Source: Symsagittifera roscoffensis (taxonomy: Eukaryota > Xenacoelomorpha > Acoela > Convolutidae). Taken from it: a stretch of 64,000 nt of DNA. The translations under genes and the position numbers were made by a program. Numbering within the stretch: position 1 is the first letter of the stretch; every line of letters begins with the position of its first letter. The notes under the pieces are model-generated. The model had not been told where the DNA came from and ran no database searches. It worked only from the letters and a program-made list of their open reading frames with translations. The DNA lies in the NCBI RefSeq assembly GCF_963678635.1, contig NC_087063.1, positions 49,425,220 to 49,489,219 of the forward strand, given 5' to 3'. This document shows, piece by piece, positions 1 through 11,651 of this stretch.

Positions 1-2261
1 GAAACAGTTGAACTGGGCGTTAAAAAGAATATATTTCAGATCGAAATTTAAATCTTCTTCCCTTCTTCGCATTAGCAAATCGTTCATTGGAATCGAGAAA
101 AGAATTGAGTTAAAGTGTATACTTATACCAATATCTTACAAACAAAAAGAAGGCTTTTCAAAATACATTGAGACTACCGACTGCCAATTATAGGCTCAAC
201 AAAAGAACGAAACAAATTATTTTTGACAAGCATTGTTCAACCGCTTCTCTACAAAAATCATTTTTCCATTTGACTTCTTAAAAATGGAATTCACTGCCTA
301 TAATTTTGCGCAATTTAGAAAAATCGAGAACAGGATTCAAGAAAAAATTGAAAGAAATTTACGTGAATGATGTAACATTCGCCCAAATACTACACAGCGA
401 CGGAGCGTACAAAAAGTACCTATTAACGACTGGCAGGCGTCAGTTACCTTAATTCTACTCGTTTTTCACCGTCTCGACCTTGCCAGTTGATTTTCTGGTC
501 TGTCTAGGGCTAAGTAAAAAGTTACCATTTTTAGGCCATCAGTCAAACGACTTTTGATCAGCTTTCGTTTACATGCGAACACAACCACATAGCTGAGTCT
601 CGGATCCTCAGACTACGTGATTGTCATTAAAAACACGGCTCGAACAACCTATTTTAATATGTTTTTGTGTGACAGTTCTATATTAAATCCATTGGAGATG
701 GATTGACCCTTTCCTCTTTCTAGCTACTCATATTCTAAAATATCAAACTCTACCGGTGTTAATTTAAAGTTTCACGACATCCAAGTAGCTATACAGTCAG
801 TTTTATACAGTCCCTTCACATAAAACAGTCTCTGGGGGACCAAGCCTCCGCTCCCGTAATATTCCTGCGATAACGCTCTTATCTCTTCTAATTTGCGTCC
901 CGGGAGGGTTCCGTGGAATATTCCTTCCCCACCGAAGCTTCCTTCTCCACTAATATCCGCTGATAAGGGTCTTATCGTGCGTTGCTGCCACGATAAGAGG
1001 CTTCGTATTTTCCGTCTCTTGTACGACTGTTTTCCACAATATTTGTCGTTGTTCTCCTTTTTTCAGCCTTCTTGGTCAAAATGGCCATTTTTCGTATTTC
1101 TGAGAAATATCAATTTGAAAATCGAAATTTTAAAAATAGAAAATTTCAGAATACTTCGACCCTCCTTTCATGCACTTTTTTGCTGTTAAGGCCTTTTCTC
1201 TCTGATTCGTGCTTCGTCGGAAGGTTGCGCTGTGCCATCTGGCAGAATGGCACATGAATTGAGAAACAATCCAATATGTAAAAATACAAATACGTGGCGT
1301 GATTTCCGTTTTTGCTAGTTCTATATGTTTTAATTTAGTTTAATTTTCCAGACATTGTTTGAAAGAAAATCTGTATATACTCTGTATATACGCTGTATGT
1401 TTGGACTATCTATAAAATTGTTTGTAAAGTTTTAATACCAGCTCGTTCTTAATTCTTAAAACTGATGTTTTTTTAGTATCCGTGACTTCATATATTTTAA
1501 TCGACCAATTTCTGAACTGTAACCGAACTTGTTTTGTTTTGTTTTGTTTCGTTTATTGTTTGTTTTCTGATGTGTTTTTGTTTGATGTAACCAATGAATT
1601 TTAACCAACTTTATTATTTACACTTTGCTACACTGATGCCTCGGCTTTTTACTGTATAGTAATTCAGGTGTTCTTTCTTCTTCTTCCTCTTGTTTATCAT
1701 GGCCTAATTAGTCTGCATGTCAATTTTCATGTCAATCGGACAAAGTGAACAGTAACTTCAAATATAAAAATTTGCAAGTGGGCGGGGGGAGGAAAAAGAG
1801 TCTCGATTTTTTTCATTTGATATTTTTTTCTTTGAAGGCATGGACACTGATTTGTTATGCTTTGACTCTTTCACTACGTCTGCTGAATCTAGCTTCGCTC
1901 TGATGTGTTTAGATTTAATTTGATTTCCAAAAATTTACAATTCTCTTTCATCAAATGTCAAGCAGCAGAAGTTTATTCATATTTTTTTCATAGAAACTTT
2001 CTTAGATTTCAGAGTGTCTGAATCAACATGTACATCAAATATATCATATTTATCGAAAATAATTCATCGAGTTAAGATCCTATTTGTTCACACAAGAAAC
2101 TGGTTTTTAGTTGTTAATAGTTCGTCTTGATAGTCTCTGAAATAAAGTTACTAGTTCGTCTTGATAGTTCCTGTACCTTTTTTGTTCGACCGGTCACTGA
2201 GTATCCTGGTTTGCAAATTGTCTTTGACTTGTGCTTGAAATACTTACAACTTTTCGACGAC
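1..2261. other. Gene-poor AT-rich flank
   Basis: No convincing gene is seen. Open frames here are short and carry no recognisable motif. The stretch holds T-rich low-complexity sequence, including a run of GTTTT-like units near 1530-1590, a short tandem of TCTGTATATAC-like units near 1370-1400, and a short direct repeat of TAGTTCGTCTTGATAG near 2119 and 2152. These look like ordinary intergenic simple sequence or old repeat debris. Confidence 0.5.
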
Positions 2262-2428
2262 TTTTTCATTTTTTTTTTTTCAAATTTTAAATTAAATTTG
2301 TTTAGTTAAGAGTTTCATAATCAATATGTACAACAAATAACATCATATTTGTTCAATTGACATTACTTTTACCGGATACCGGGTATCCTGGTTTGTTGCT
2401 GAAGTCTTACATTACCTTTTAGTTTAGA

Positions 2429-5400
2429 TCAGAAGGAGCAATTTGTATTTCTCATCTTCCATACTTCCCATGACACAAATGTTTGCAAGTTGATTTTCCA
2501 TGACGTCGATGATTTTGAATATGCACCACGAATAACCGAAACAACATACTTAAGTCTTGCAATGTTGGTTGATACAAAAACGTCACGCCAATTGTTAATC
2601 TGTAATATGTTTCTTGAAGGTTGTAGCGAGGGACAACTGAAAATTAGGTGTTCGAATGTTTCGCATTCTAAATTACAATAGAAACATTCGGGGGCATTCT
2701 CGAGAAATAAAAACCACCGCTTTTCTCGATCTTTAAAAACAGCGTATGCAAATTTATAAAGAAAGTTTTTTTCCCATACATTAAGCATTGAATTTTTCCA
2801 AATTTTGCCTGTAAATTTAATCAATTCTTCTTCTGAACAGAGGTAACTGTTTGCTGCAAAACCCAAGCGGAAAATCACAGCTCGATGAAAACTACAGTTT
2901 TGTTAGCAGAAATAATAAACATCTCGCGATTTTGTCTGTATTGTTATAATTAAACGGCTATTGGTACTGTTTGAAAATATTGCAAAATAACTTGAACTTA
3001 TTTCAATAGAGATGTTCGTATTTCTCAACAAATTTTTGATTTCTTTCGGTAAAATTGAATTTGATGGTAATAAACTATTTTGATCTGACATATCAGAAGC
3101 AAAGAAATCGATAATTTTCATACTAAAAAGTTTAAGTTGTAGGCATGGTAAGCCTATCCCACCATCTAAGATGGGGTGATATAAAACTTCTTTTCTTATG
3201 TCGAGTCTGCTTGTTTTTTTCAATTCTGTTTTTAATAATTCTTGGCATTTACTAACAGTATCCAAGTTAACTGTAGTATGACGAGCCAAATCAAAAAACT
3301 TAGGGAGAACATAAACTGACAGTGTTAATGATTTGGCCCTCAAAGATTTAATTAGTGAAATTAACCCTCGATGTTTTTGAATTTGTGAACTCAACAATAA
3401 TTCAATATTTTCAATTTTTTGGGAAGTGTAAAACAAGACACCAAGTATTTTTGTTTCCTTGACTGTTTTATAGGGTGATAAATCAGGTATGGAAAGCACT
3501 TCGCTTTTACTTATGTTAATCATCATTTGAGTTTGTTTGCTAAATGTATCGATTAAGCGAAACAACCTGTCAATACATCGGATTTTGATAAGGCAAGTTA
3601 TGTCGTCTGCATATGAAACTAGTTTGGGGCACAATATCCAGAAACCTTCAATTGCTTCTGTAGATTCAATTGCTTGAAGAAGGGGTTCGATAAAAACTAT
3701 GAATAAAAATGCGGAAAGAGGGCAACCTTGTCTCACACCGCGATGAATTTTGAAGCTGGCTGATAAAAAACCATTTATCTCAATTACTGCTTTTGAGTCT
3801 AAATACAAAGTTTCAATAGCTCTAACTGAAAGCTCATCAAGGTTTAACCCTTTCAAAATTTTGATGAGAAGTGATCTGTCAACTCTGTCAAATGCTTTAG
3901 AAAAGTCTAATTTTACAGCACATGAACCTCAGGTAGCCAATCGTTCTGGAGTAATCGCTTTTTTCAATTTTCGTATTGCTGTGTGCATTTGTCTTCCAGG
4001 CAAATACGCGTGCTGATGGTTTTTTACAACTTTGCAAAGGTCATTTTTAATTCGATTACAGACTACATGGGCAAAGATTTTCGCGTCAGTATTCATAAGG
4101 CTGATGGGGCGAAAATCTTGTACTGCTATGGCATTTTCAGATTTCGGGATCAGTTTGATTATTGCTAAATAAAAACTGTTTGGAAGTTTTCCACCATGAA
4201 CAAAATGATTAAAAACTTTAGCTAAAATTGAACAAAACTCATCCGTGAAAGTCTTGTATAGCTTAGAAGTAAGGCCGTCTGGTCCAGGCGAGCTTTTCAA
4301 ATTCAATTTGTTTATAGCCAAGTGAATTTCATCTTCTGTAAAGTAATTATAGCCATCATTCTCATTTTTTTCGAGTTTATTTTTGATAAAAATGTCTTTA
4401 GTAGTTGATCGGAGTCTGTTGTAGAACTATTTGAAAAAATATTTGAAAAATACTTTCGAAATTGATTAAGAATATCTTCATCCGTATGATAAACGTTCTG
4501 ATCCACTTGAATTCTCTTGATTGAGTTGATTGTGTTCTTTGATGTCCATTGACTACAAAATTTGGGAACACCCTCGAATGTATAGCTGAGAGTTTTCTGA
4601 ATTTTTCGATAATCTGAAAAATCTTTTTCCTTGGAAACTTTTTGAAGATGTTCCAGCACCAAATGATATTTTTCAATCAAATTAGGGTTGGGACCTTTTC
4701 CGCTGTGAATGCAATCTCTGAGAACATTTTCGTGATACTTCAATAAATTAAGTTTTTTCTGATCTACACGCTTTTTGTTCTCTTGAATAAGACTCAGAAG
4801 GTCACGAAAATTGTGCTTAAAGTTTTCGTAACTACTTGGTGATTCGTTTTCGTAAAAGTTTTTTAGGTCTTCACGAATTAAGCTGGCGTTGTTGTTTAAA
4901 ATTTCTTCATTTAATTTCCAGTAACTAGGGCCGCGCTGATACAAGTTAGATGGCTTAACAAAAACGTGTAAGAGCAATTGATCAGATATTGATATTTGAA
5001 TGCTTTGCATAGAATCATACTCTGTTTCGAATTTTAAGAAGACATAATCTATGCGTGCAAAAGTTTTATGTTGTTTGTCATAATGTGTATAATCACAAAA
5101 ATCATTCTTGAGTGCAAAATCAACAAAACCAAAACAGTCAAGAATTTGTTCTTTGAGTTGGGTAAATCGTTTGATACGTGCATCATTTAACTTAAGTATT
5201 GAAGAACTGTTAATATTATCATAAGTCAGCGCATTAAAGTCACCCATCATGATAATTTTCGATTTGTTAGGTAAAAATCTGATGCTTAATTTCAGGGAAT
5301 TCAAAGTTGCTCGGAATGAAATTGGGTTCGCATAAACGTTGATAACAAACCAATCAAGTTTGACAAATTTTAACAATTGAAAACCTGTACTTGAAGCAAT

Positions 5401-5667
5401 TCTTTTTGCAGGACTCAAATTTGATGACCATAACGTTAAGAAACCACCAGAATTATTTGAGCCCGGTATGAAATCGAATAAAACATTATATTTATCCAAT
5501 AAACTCAAATGTATATTTGTAAGTTTCGATATTTTTGCTTCCTGAATGCACAAAATGAAACTGGGCTATTTTTTTAAAACTTGGCATTTTTTGATAAGTG
5601 AGTGTAATTTAGCTGGATTTCCTATGCTAAAAATATTAACGGAAAAAATATCTGGTTTTTCGCATAT
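2429..5667 (-). pseudogene. LINE ORF2: endonuclease-reverse transcriptase, broken
   Basis: The AP-type endonuclease occupies roughly 5667-4900: CIQEAK (metal-binding Glu motif) and MGDFN are visible, but the expected SDH motif reads SDQ near 4980, losing the usual histidine. The reverse transcriptase follows from about 4320: SSPGPDGL, LDFSKAFDRV (first catalytic Asp), RQGCPLSAFLF and YADD near 3601-3613 (catalytic pair). The C-terminal segment (2878-2429) holds a Cys-x2-Cys...His-x4-Cys knuckle. Lesions: TAG at 5566-5568, a frameshift near 4330-4400, TGA at 3929-3931 and TAA at 2903-2905. The segments either side of the last two stops are in one frame, so these are simple point changes. No obvious ATG opens the frame before the endonuclease. 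Confidence 0.85.
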
Positions 5668-5678
5668 GGAAATTTTTG

Positions 5679-6923
5679 CTAAAACTCCCCTCCAGCCAAG
5701 TCTTTTCCGTTATTTTTAGATTTCATTTTTGGCCCTTTCTTCCGTGTTAAAACTGACCAAGAGGTTGGTGAAGTTTCACGCTCTCTTTTTGTAAGCATTC
5801 TTCCGTCAGAGGAACATTTTCGTTTGTTATTTTCGATATTTAATTTGTCTTTTTTTTCTTTTGCAGAGTAAGAATGAAAATCTACGACCTGATTGTTGAG
5901 AACCTCATCCTTTTGTTTTTCTTCGCTTGGAGTAGCTGCACTGTTTGTTTTAGATTCATCAATCAAAACTCCAGATGGTGGTGCTTCAACATTCTTATCT
6001 TCTTCATCATCGGTACCATTACAAAACTTATCGCTTGTTGTTTTGTCATCGTTTTTCTCGTCGCTGGCATTATTGGAGCTTGGTTTTTGTGGGTAGTGAT
6101 TATTTGGATTTTTGGTTATTTGGTTCCCTATGTTACACCAATCATCGTGATGACCTTTTTCTTGGCGTCCAGACATCTTGCATTTTTGACATTCATGTAG
6201 TGAAGGTATGTGAAACGAGATTTCTACACCTTCCCATATTTTGAAGCCATCCATTCTCGATTTATAAGACCAGTCCTTCAGCTTTTTCTCTTGTTCTTCG
6301 TTTTGTATTTTAACTTCTAAAATTGCTCTTCCTGTGTAAACATACTGACCCGGTTCAGTTACGATACAGGTCTCACGTTGGAATATGGGGCTATGAATTA
6401 TGTCTTCTGGCAAATGGAGAATTAATTTCGCTTCGATATCGTTGCATACATAAGGCAAGTTCGACAATTTGATTTTTGCTAGTTTAGGGTAAATGTTCTT
6501 GGGTCTATGAGACCTTGGAAAGCATCCCATGGGAAATACCGTCCTGTTAAGTAGAATGATTCCTTCGCTTTTGATGCTAGTTATGAATTGCTCTGCTTCG
6601 GGGGGAGCAATAACTGTCAGTGTATGAAGTTTGCGGTCATCTTTCGTCACGGTTATTGTTTTTGAGATTGTCATCTTCTTTTGCATTGTTGTGGGGAATT
6701 GTTTAAGTATATCGGAAGCACAACTTCGATATGCCTGCGCCAGATTTTCAGTTGACCTTACAATTTCTCTCGAGAATGGGGGGATGATTTTGATTATTTG
6801 GATTTGTTTTGTTTGTGTCGTCGATTTGTTTGCTGTTAGCGCATTTCTGAAATTTGTCTCCGTTCCAATCAGCACTTCGTGAGTAATTGGTAGCTGAGAT
6901 TCCGTCAGTTGTTGTTGACTCAT
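5679..6923 (-). CDS. LINE ORF1 protein (RRM + CCHC nucleic-acid-binding)
   Basis: Open reading frame of 414 codons. In LINEs this protein coats element RNA to form the ribonucleoprotein used in retrotransposition. Residues ~150-236 look like an RRM fold (alternating strands around IKLSNLPYV and GRAILEVKI). A zinc knuckle follows: Cys245, Cys248, His258, Cys263, spacing C-x2-C-x9-H-x4-C. The C-terminal third is acidic and low complexity (DDEEDKN, then lysine-rich), typical of a disordered tail. The start ATG at 6923 is the first in frame. The end overlaps the beginning of the ORF2 frame. No lesion was seen in this ORF, unlike ORF2. Confidence 0.75.
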   Translation of the reverse strand: MSQQQLTESQLPITHEVLIGTETNFRNALTANKSTTQTKQIQIIKIIPPFSREIVRSTENLAQAYRSCASDILKQFPTTMQKKMTISKTITVTKDDRKLHTLTVIAPPEAEQFITSIKSEGIILLNRTVFPMGCFPRSHRPKNIYPKLAKIKLSNLPYVCNDIEAKLILHLPEDIIHSPIFQRETCIVTEPGQYVYTGRAILEVKIQNEEQEKKLKDWSYKSRMDGFKIWEGVEISFHIPSLHECQKCKMSGRQEKGHHDDWCNIGNQITKNPNNHYPQKPSSNNASDEKNDDKTTSDKFCNGTDDEEDKNVEAPPSGVLIDESKTNSAATPSEEKQKDEVLNNQVVDFHSYSAKEKKDKLNIENNKRKCSSDGRMLTKRERETSPTSWSVLTRKKGPKMKSKNNGKDLAGGEF

Positions 6924-8021
6924 GACTTGGTTTTACTCAATGGGGGGCAAAAAAGCCTTCACCCGTAGGTATACTTGAAAAAAAAAATTAGAATTTTCTC
7001 TTTCAAAATGTAGAAATCAGAAGGCAAAAACATCTGATTCGATTTTGCTTTAGTTTATTTTTTGACTGAATTTTTTTGAACAGAAAGTTTCGAATATAGT
7101 ATTGAAAACAGTGGTAAAGCGTTGTTACGTGTCTTCTTTTCGTTTGCAGTGTGTCCGTTCACTTAAGTATGAATGAATGAAGTGTTGACATGCCAAGGGG
7201 AATTTGATTTTGCAAAATAGTATTTAGTGTTAAATTTATCAAAATAGCTGTTTCGATGATTATAGAGTCGCTGGATTCTGCTGTCTTTGAGTCCTGGAGT
7301 ACAGGTGGCAAACCGAGAAATCGGCTTTGTTAGTTTGCGTTCATGAAAATAAAAGTTTCATTGACACACGCTTGAAATAGATTTTAATTACTGCATCGGG
7401 ACTTTGTGACTTTTAAAATTAAATTGGGATTTTTCTTATACTGGAAGCGTACTACTTATATGACTGATTAAAACGTATGAAGAAAATTGTTAGCAATTCT
7501 TCAGGTGGGCTTTGCAATGAAGAGAAAGTAGCGGAGCAACCGATTGTTCGAATGTTTGCTCGACTATAAACCTTCGAAGGTTCTGGTGATTATTCGGTCG
7601 TACTTCTCCTGCGTGTTGTGGACCGACCTTTTACCAGAAAAGTTATAACATGGACATTTTAGCAGACTCGATAAAAAAATTTGATTGACAGATGTAATAA
7701 CGCCGTTTAGTATGGTTAAAGACAACGATTTCAAGGTTTCTTAGCAAAGTTTTGTTTGTTCTAACCGCTTCCTTTTCAAAACTTCCACTAAGTTTAACTT
7801 ATACTAATTGAGTTATTGCATTGTGGTCTGGTAAAAGACCTAGCCCCCTGCGTGTTAATTGAGGTGTTTATACTAATTACCCAAATCTCACTACTTGGGC
7901 GAGGAGATCTTGATACTGCCTACCATTCTCCATTCTCGAGCACCCTGTCTGAGCAAGTTTTCAGCTTTGCTGGATACTTTGTAAACCTAAAAGGGCAATA
8001 CTTACTTGAGAACGGAGGCGG
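6924..8021. other. Intergenic region between LINE and helicase gene
   Basis: No supported gene. The 5' UTR of the LINE probably occupies part of the left side, but no promoter or target-site duplication was recognised. Short TTCGAA-containing palindromes occur near 7540-7580. One 84-codon open frame near 7816-8070 has no motif and runs into the adjacent MITE, so it is not called. Confidence 0.4.
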
Positions 8022-8345
8022 AGCAATAAGCAGAATGGTCCAAGTGCAGAATGGGTCCAAGAGCAGATAAACAAAAATATTGACTTATATTGGTTTATAC
8101 GGGCTAATTGATAAAAAAATTATTAGAATCGTCAGAAAATGCCAAGAAAACGAATAAATTATGCATGAAATTTTTTGATTAAGTTTTATTTAAAATTCTT
8201 GATTAATTTGCCTAAATTATGCATAAAGTGTTCGTTGCTTTGCTATTATTGACATTTCTGATTATTTTACCGATTAGCTTGTAGAAGTTGATATTTTTCT
8301 GCTCTTGGACCCATTCTGCTCTTAGACCATTCTGCTTATTGACTG
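8022..8345. mobile_element. MITE-like hairpin element with ~110 bp inverted repeats
   Basis: The left arm (from about 8024) and the right arm (to about 8342) are imperfect reverse complements. Both carry CAATAAGCAGAATGGTC at the outside and GGGTCCAAGAGCAGA further in, continuing inward for about 110 bp on each side. The core is AT-rich and non-coding. The size (~325 bp), long terminal inverted repeats and absence of coding capacity fit a miniature inverted-repeat or foldback DNA transposon upstream of the helicase gene. The superfamily is unknown because no clear target duplication was found. Confidence 0.7.
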
Positions 8346-8630
8346 GCCACCCTGGAAAACGTATAAATATACCGAAGTTTCAATTAATTATTCATTTTTT
8401 TTCTCAAGAATGCGGAAAAACCCAATGAATATCGAACGTTCGAAGAGTGTTCGAATGTTGCTGACAAACATTCGAAAGCCTTTTTCGAACGAATGTTGCA
8501 CGACTAATAGAAATTGATATGACCGAAATATTGTTTGCATGAGTGCAGTTCAGTTCAACGCACCTTTAGTATTACCGGTTAAAGATGGGCATGTACTGCT
8601 AGAACATGAGTGTCATTGTACTGTCCTTGA
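8346..8630. other. Upstream region of UAP56 with TTCGAA palindromes
   Basis: Probable promoter and 5' UTR territory. Between 8430 and 8500 there are four TTCGAA-type palindromes; two of them form the inverted repeat TTCGAATGTT...AACATTCGAA around 8448-8473. I see no canonical TATA box and cannot assign a factor. Confidence 0.3.
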
Positions 8631-8636
8631 TTTCAG
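8631..8636 (+). promoter_or_regulatory. Candidate 3' splice site 8 nt before the UAP56 start codon
   Basis: TTTCAG preceded by a pyrimidine-rich stretch lies 8 nt before the ATG at 8645. It could be the acceptor of a 5' UTR intron or of spliced-leader trans-splicing. Its presence supports choosing the ATG at 8645 over the in-frame ATG at 8606, because codons upstream of the acceptor would be removed. Confidence 0.5.
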
Positions 8637-8644
8637 AACTTAAA

Positions 8645-10105
8645 ATGGCCGAAGCTGAACTCTTGGATTACGAAGAAGAAGAGGCAACTCAAAATGCCGT
8701 GAAAGATACCAAGAGTACGAAAGAGGTGAAAGGAATGTATGTATCTATTCATACATCTGGATTCCGGGACCTTCTGCTGAAGCCAGAGCTTCTGCGGTCG
8801 ATCACTGACTGTGGATTTGAGCATCCCAGTGAAGTTCAGCACGAGTGTATCCCGCAAGCTATATTAGGCATGGATGTTTTGTGTCAGGCAAAGTCGGGAA
8901 TGGGTAAAACGGCTGTATTCGTACTGGCCACTCTTCAGCAACTTGAGGTTACGGAAGGTCAGGTTAGCGTCCTTGTCATGTGTCACACAAGAGAACTTGC
9001 GTTCCAAATTGCCAAAGAATACGAAAGGTTCTCAAAATACATGTCTGGCATCAAAGTATCAGTGTTCTTTGGCGGTGTTCCTATAACAAAGGACAAGGAG
9101 ACACTAAAATCGAATTGCCCATCAGTTGTAGTTGGAACACCGGGACGTCTTCTTGCTCTCATCAGGGAGAAAGATCTCGTTCTCAAGAATCTTAAGCATT
9201 TCATCTTGGATGAATGTGATAATATGTTGGAGAAACTGGATATGCGTCGCGATGTACAAGAAATCTTCAAGCAAACTCCTCACCAGAAACAAGTAAGTAA
9301 TGACGAGAGGCTTCAACTCTAGACGCTATCGTTTGCGGATGCAATTGGACGAGATTCCATGGAACGATAGTGATGCATTACAGTGCAATTAACTATCTCA
9401 ACTTCCTGGTATCTTGTGTCTTGCGCGGAAGCACGATCAGCAGATGAATAGTGTTAATTTTATTGACGAATTTCCTAGGTGATGATGTTCAGCGCAACCT
9501 TGGACAACAACATCCGCACGGTTTGCAAAAAATTCATGCAGGACCCGCTAGAGGTATTTGTTGACGATGACACCAAGCTGACTCTGCATTGTCTGCAGCA
9601 GCACTATGTGAAACTGAAGGACAATGAGAAGAACCGAAGACTGATCAGCTTGCTGGATGTTCTCGACTTCAATCAGGTGGTCATTTTTGTGAAGTCTGTT
9701 CCGCGATGTGTTGCTCTCAATGATCTTCTGATCGAGCAGAATTTCCCTTCCATTGCCATCCACCGAGGAATGTCTCAAGAGGATCGACTCGGACATTACA
9801 AGCAATTTAAAGACTTCTCGAAGCGCATTCTAGTTGCGACCAATCTGTTCGGCAGAGGAATGGATATCGAACGTGTAAACATCGTTCTGAACTACGATAT
9901 GCCCGAGGACAGCAATACCTACTTGCATCGAGTAGCTCGAGCTGGGCGATTCGGTACTAAGGGATTGGCCATCACATTCGTCTCAAGTGACGAAGATGCG
10001 GCTACCCTTAATAAAGTGCAAGAAAGATTCGATGTTCAAATCAGTGAACTACCCGATGAGCTCGACGTCTCAACCTACATGCCCGAAAGTCAAAAGACAG
10101 AATAG
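8645..10105 (+). CDS. UAP56/DDX39B-type DEAD-box RNA helicase (Sub2 orthologue), two coding exons
   Basis: Exons 8645-9292 and 9479-10105 join in phase 0 to give 424 codons, close to the ~428 usual for UAP56. Family members act in the nucleus in spliceosome assembly and, with THO/TREX, in mRNA export. Motifs by residue: Q-motif glutamine at 65 (SEVQHECIP), Walker A AKSGMGKT 82-89, DECD 189-192 (the DECD variant is diagnostic of this subfamily), SAT 221-223, and [10 protein letters not shown] 366-375. Helicase core domain 1 is in exon 1 and most of domain 2 in exon 2. No stop or frameshift occurs, so this is probably a live host gene, the only clear one in the window. The N-terminal acidic LLDYEEEE segment is also family-typical. 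The start at 8645 gives the expected N-terminus. Confidence 0.95.
9293..9478 (+). other. UAP56 intron (186 nt, GT-AG)
   Basis: The donor GTAAGT at 9293 and acceptor TTCCTAG ending at 9478 split the gene between KQ and VMMFSAT. Removing it restores the continuous UAP56 sequence [12 protein letters not shown] in phase 0. The intron contains in-frame stops, so it must be spliced. Confidence 0.93.
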
Positions 10106-10137
10106 TTGAGGAATTATGAATGTGGAAAAACTGAGAA

Positions 10138-10143
10138 ATTAAA
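10138..10143 (+). terminator. Candidate poly(A) signal ATTAAA of UAP56
   Basis: ATTAAA, a common variant hexamer, occurs 33 nt after the UAP56 stop codon. Other AT-rich hexamers nearby could serve instead. Confidence 0.35.
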
Positions 10144-10465
10144 TACTCAATGAAAGATAAGGGACTCGTTCGAAATCTCGTGTTTTACTCGTTGAAATTC
10201 TTTACCAATTTGTGTTTTATTACATCGTATTTTATTTGTCTCGTATATGTGAGCTGATTTAACGTAATTGTTCTTCAGCAGATGACAAACAACTCTCGCT
10301 GCAATATTTATTATACCTTTTATATAAAACACGAGTTGCTGATTTTCCTCAAATTTCTTCCTCTACGTATAAATTCACTATTTGTGCGTGCGTTTCAAGC
10401 TAAGAATTATCGAGTGATAGTTTGCCAATAGCTGGCATCGACCGTTTGTGCAATTATATTTAGTA

Positions 10466-10980
10466 GCAAAAAGTTCGGACAGACAGAATTAATTAAAATG
10501 AGCAATCAGTGCTTTTCGAAGCTTTTTTGCATGCAAAATCTAAGCAGAGCAGCCTTGATTTTTTTTGTCTGACGAATTTCAAAATGCGGCATCTTCGATT
10601 ATCCGATGATTATGCTAGCCTCATTTTTAAATACTGTGATGAACATTCAGGTTTTATTGTAAAACAGATAGCAAAATTAGTGAAAAAATGAAATTAACAA
10701 CAAAAAAAACTGATTAGGACGCCCCCATAAAAAAACGGTAGTGAAGATAATCCAATCATTCAAAATTTGGAAACTAAACGCAGAAAAAAATAAGCTACCC
10801 TGAGCAATGATTTTCCTGTATTAAGGTTTACTATTCGACGCTTCGGATGCAATTGCCCACCGTTGTTAAACGTTTGCAGCGAAACTGCTTTATGAACTTT
10901 CGACGTTTATTTCAGTTTTAATTGCCGTTGATGTCCAGACAGTTGCTGTTTAATTAATGCTGTCTGTCCGAACTTCTTGC
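10466..10980. mobile_element. Short Tc1/mariner-type element with ~32 bp inverted repeats
   Basis: The ends AGTTCGGACAGACAG (10471-10485) and its reverse complement (10959-10975 region) continue into ATTAATTAAA on both sides, giving ~32 bp terminal inverted repeats with one or two mismatches. A TA dinucleotide precedes the left end. Inside, the plus-strand frame at 10584-10691 reads RLSDDYASLI and VKQIAKLVKK, resembling the first helix-turn-helix of Tc1/mariner transposases, then degenerates. I infer a deletion derivative about 515 bp long. The TIRs are directly visible; the transposase relationship is tentative. Confidence 0.6.
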
Positions 10981-11040
10981 AACTCCCTATAGAAAGTTAG
11001 GGGGAAAATTTTGACTACCAACTTGACTACTTCCTATTTA

Positions 11041-11502
11041 AATACAGACCAACGTAGGGACTTAAACATGCCCGAAGTGGAATTTCTTGAACATTACAAT
11101 ATAAGATAGAGCTGAAACGTGCAAAAAATCTTTCGTTCAGCATGCGAAATTTAATACGTCGAAAAAGTTTAAAGATGTCAACATCAGGACTTCTTAAACA
11201 TGTCAAGTGAACCGACAATTAAATAAATGTATAGATAGATAGATTGCGCTTCAAAAACAAGCAACTTTTCTTGGGAAAAAAAATTGTTGATTATCAACTT
11301 CAAAAGAAAAGTTGACTTGCTTTTGAAGCGCAGAGTCTATCTATCTATACATTTTTTAAATGGCGTTTCACTTGACACATGTTTAAGAAGTCCTTATATC
11401 GACAAGTTGGTAACTTTTCAAGTTTTTCAGCCTTTTCAATTTCGCATTCTGAACGAAATTCCACTTGGGGCATGTTTAAGAAGTCCCTACGTTGGTCTAT
11501 TG
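11041..11502. mobile_element. Foldback element: ~220 bp arms, imperfect inverted repeat
   Basis: The left arm (11041-11262) and the right arm (11306-11502) are imperfect reverse complements. The outer ends share ACCAACGTAGGGACTT and its complement, the middle shares GTATAGATAGATAG and its complement, and the inner part shares GCGCTTCAAAA and TTTTGAAGCGC. Each arm also repeats a CTTAAACATG motif twice. The short loop near 11270-11300 holds an inner AGTTG/CAACT stem. No coding capacity was recognised. The structure fits a foldback or MITE insertion; the superfamily is unknown. Confidence 0.65.
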
Positions 11503-11651
11503 AAAAGCAAAAACGTTGCAAGGGTTGAAATGTTTACTCAAGACGACGCTTAAAAATTTAATGGATCGCGAATGCTTTAATAACTACGTTTTTCCTATAT
11601 TTGAAATGTAAAACTCAAAATTTTTGTTTCAGAATTTACTCAACGAAATTT

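Larger units (their letters stand above)
2269..6923 (-). mobile_element. LINE (non-LTR retrotransposon), two-ORF, L1/Tx1-like, decayed
   Basis: The minus strand reads ORF1 (RRM plus CCHC), then ORF2 (AP-endonuclease, reverse transcriptase, C-terminal CCHC-like knuckle). A T12 run at 2269-2280 lies downstream of ORF2 and would be a poly(A) tail on the element strand, so the 3' end is probably there. The 5' end is not defined; it lies upstream of 6923. ORF1 is open for 414 codons, while ORF2 has three in-frame stops and at least one frameshift, so this copy is probably immobile. The order EN-RT-CCHC without an RNase H, and the SSPGPDGL and YADD motifs, fit the L1/Tx1 group; the exact clade is inference. 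Confidence 0.85.

Noticed and set aside
893-1189. 98-codon plus-strand ORF
   Set aside because: No motif and no splice context; Phe/Ser-rich composition as expected from T-rich non-coding sequence.
8430-8502. Heat-shock-element interpretation of the TTCGAA cluster
   Set aside because: Heat-shock elements need TTC and GAA separated by two bases in alternating 5 bp units; here TTC and GAA are adjacent.
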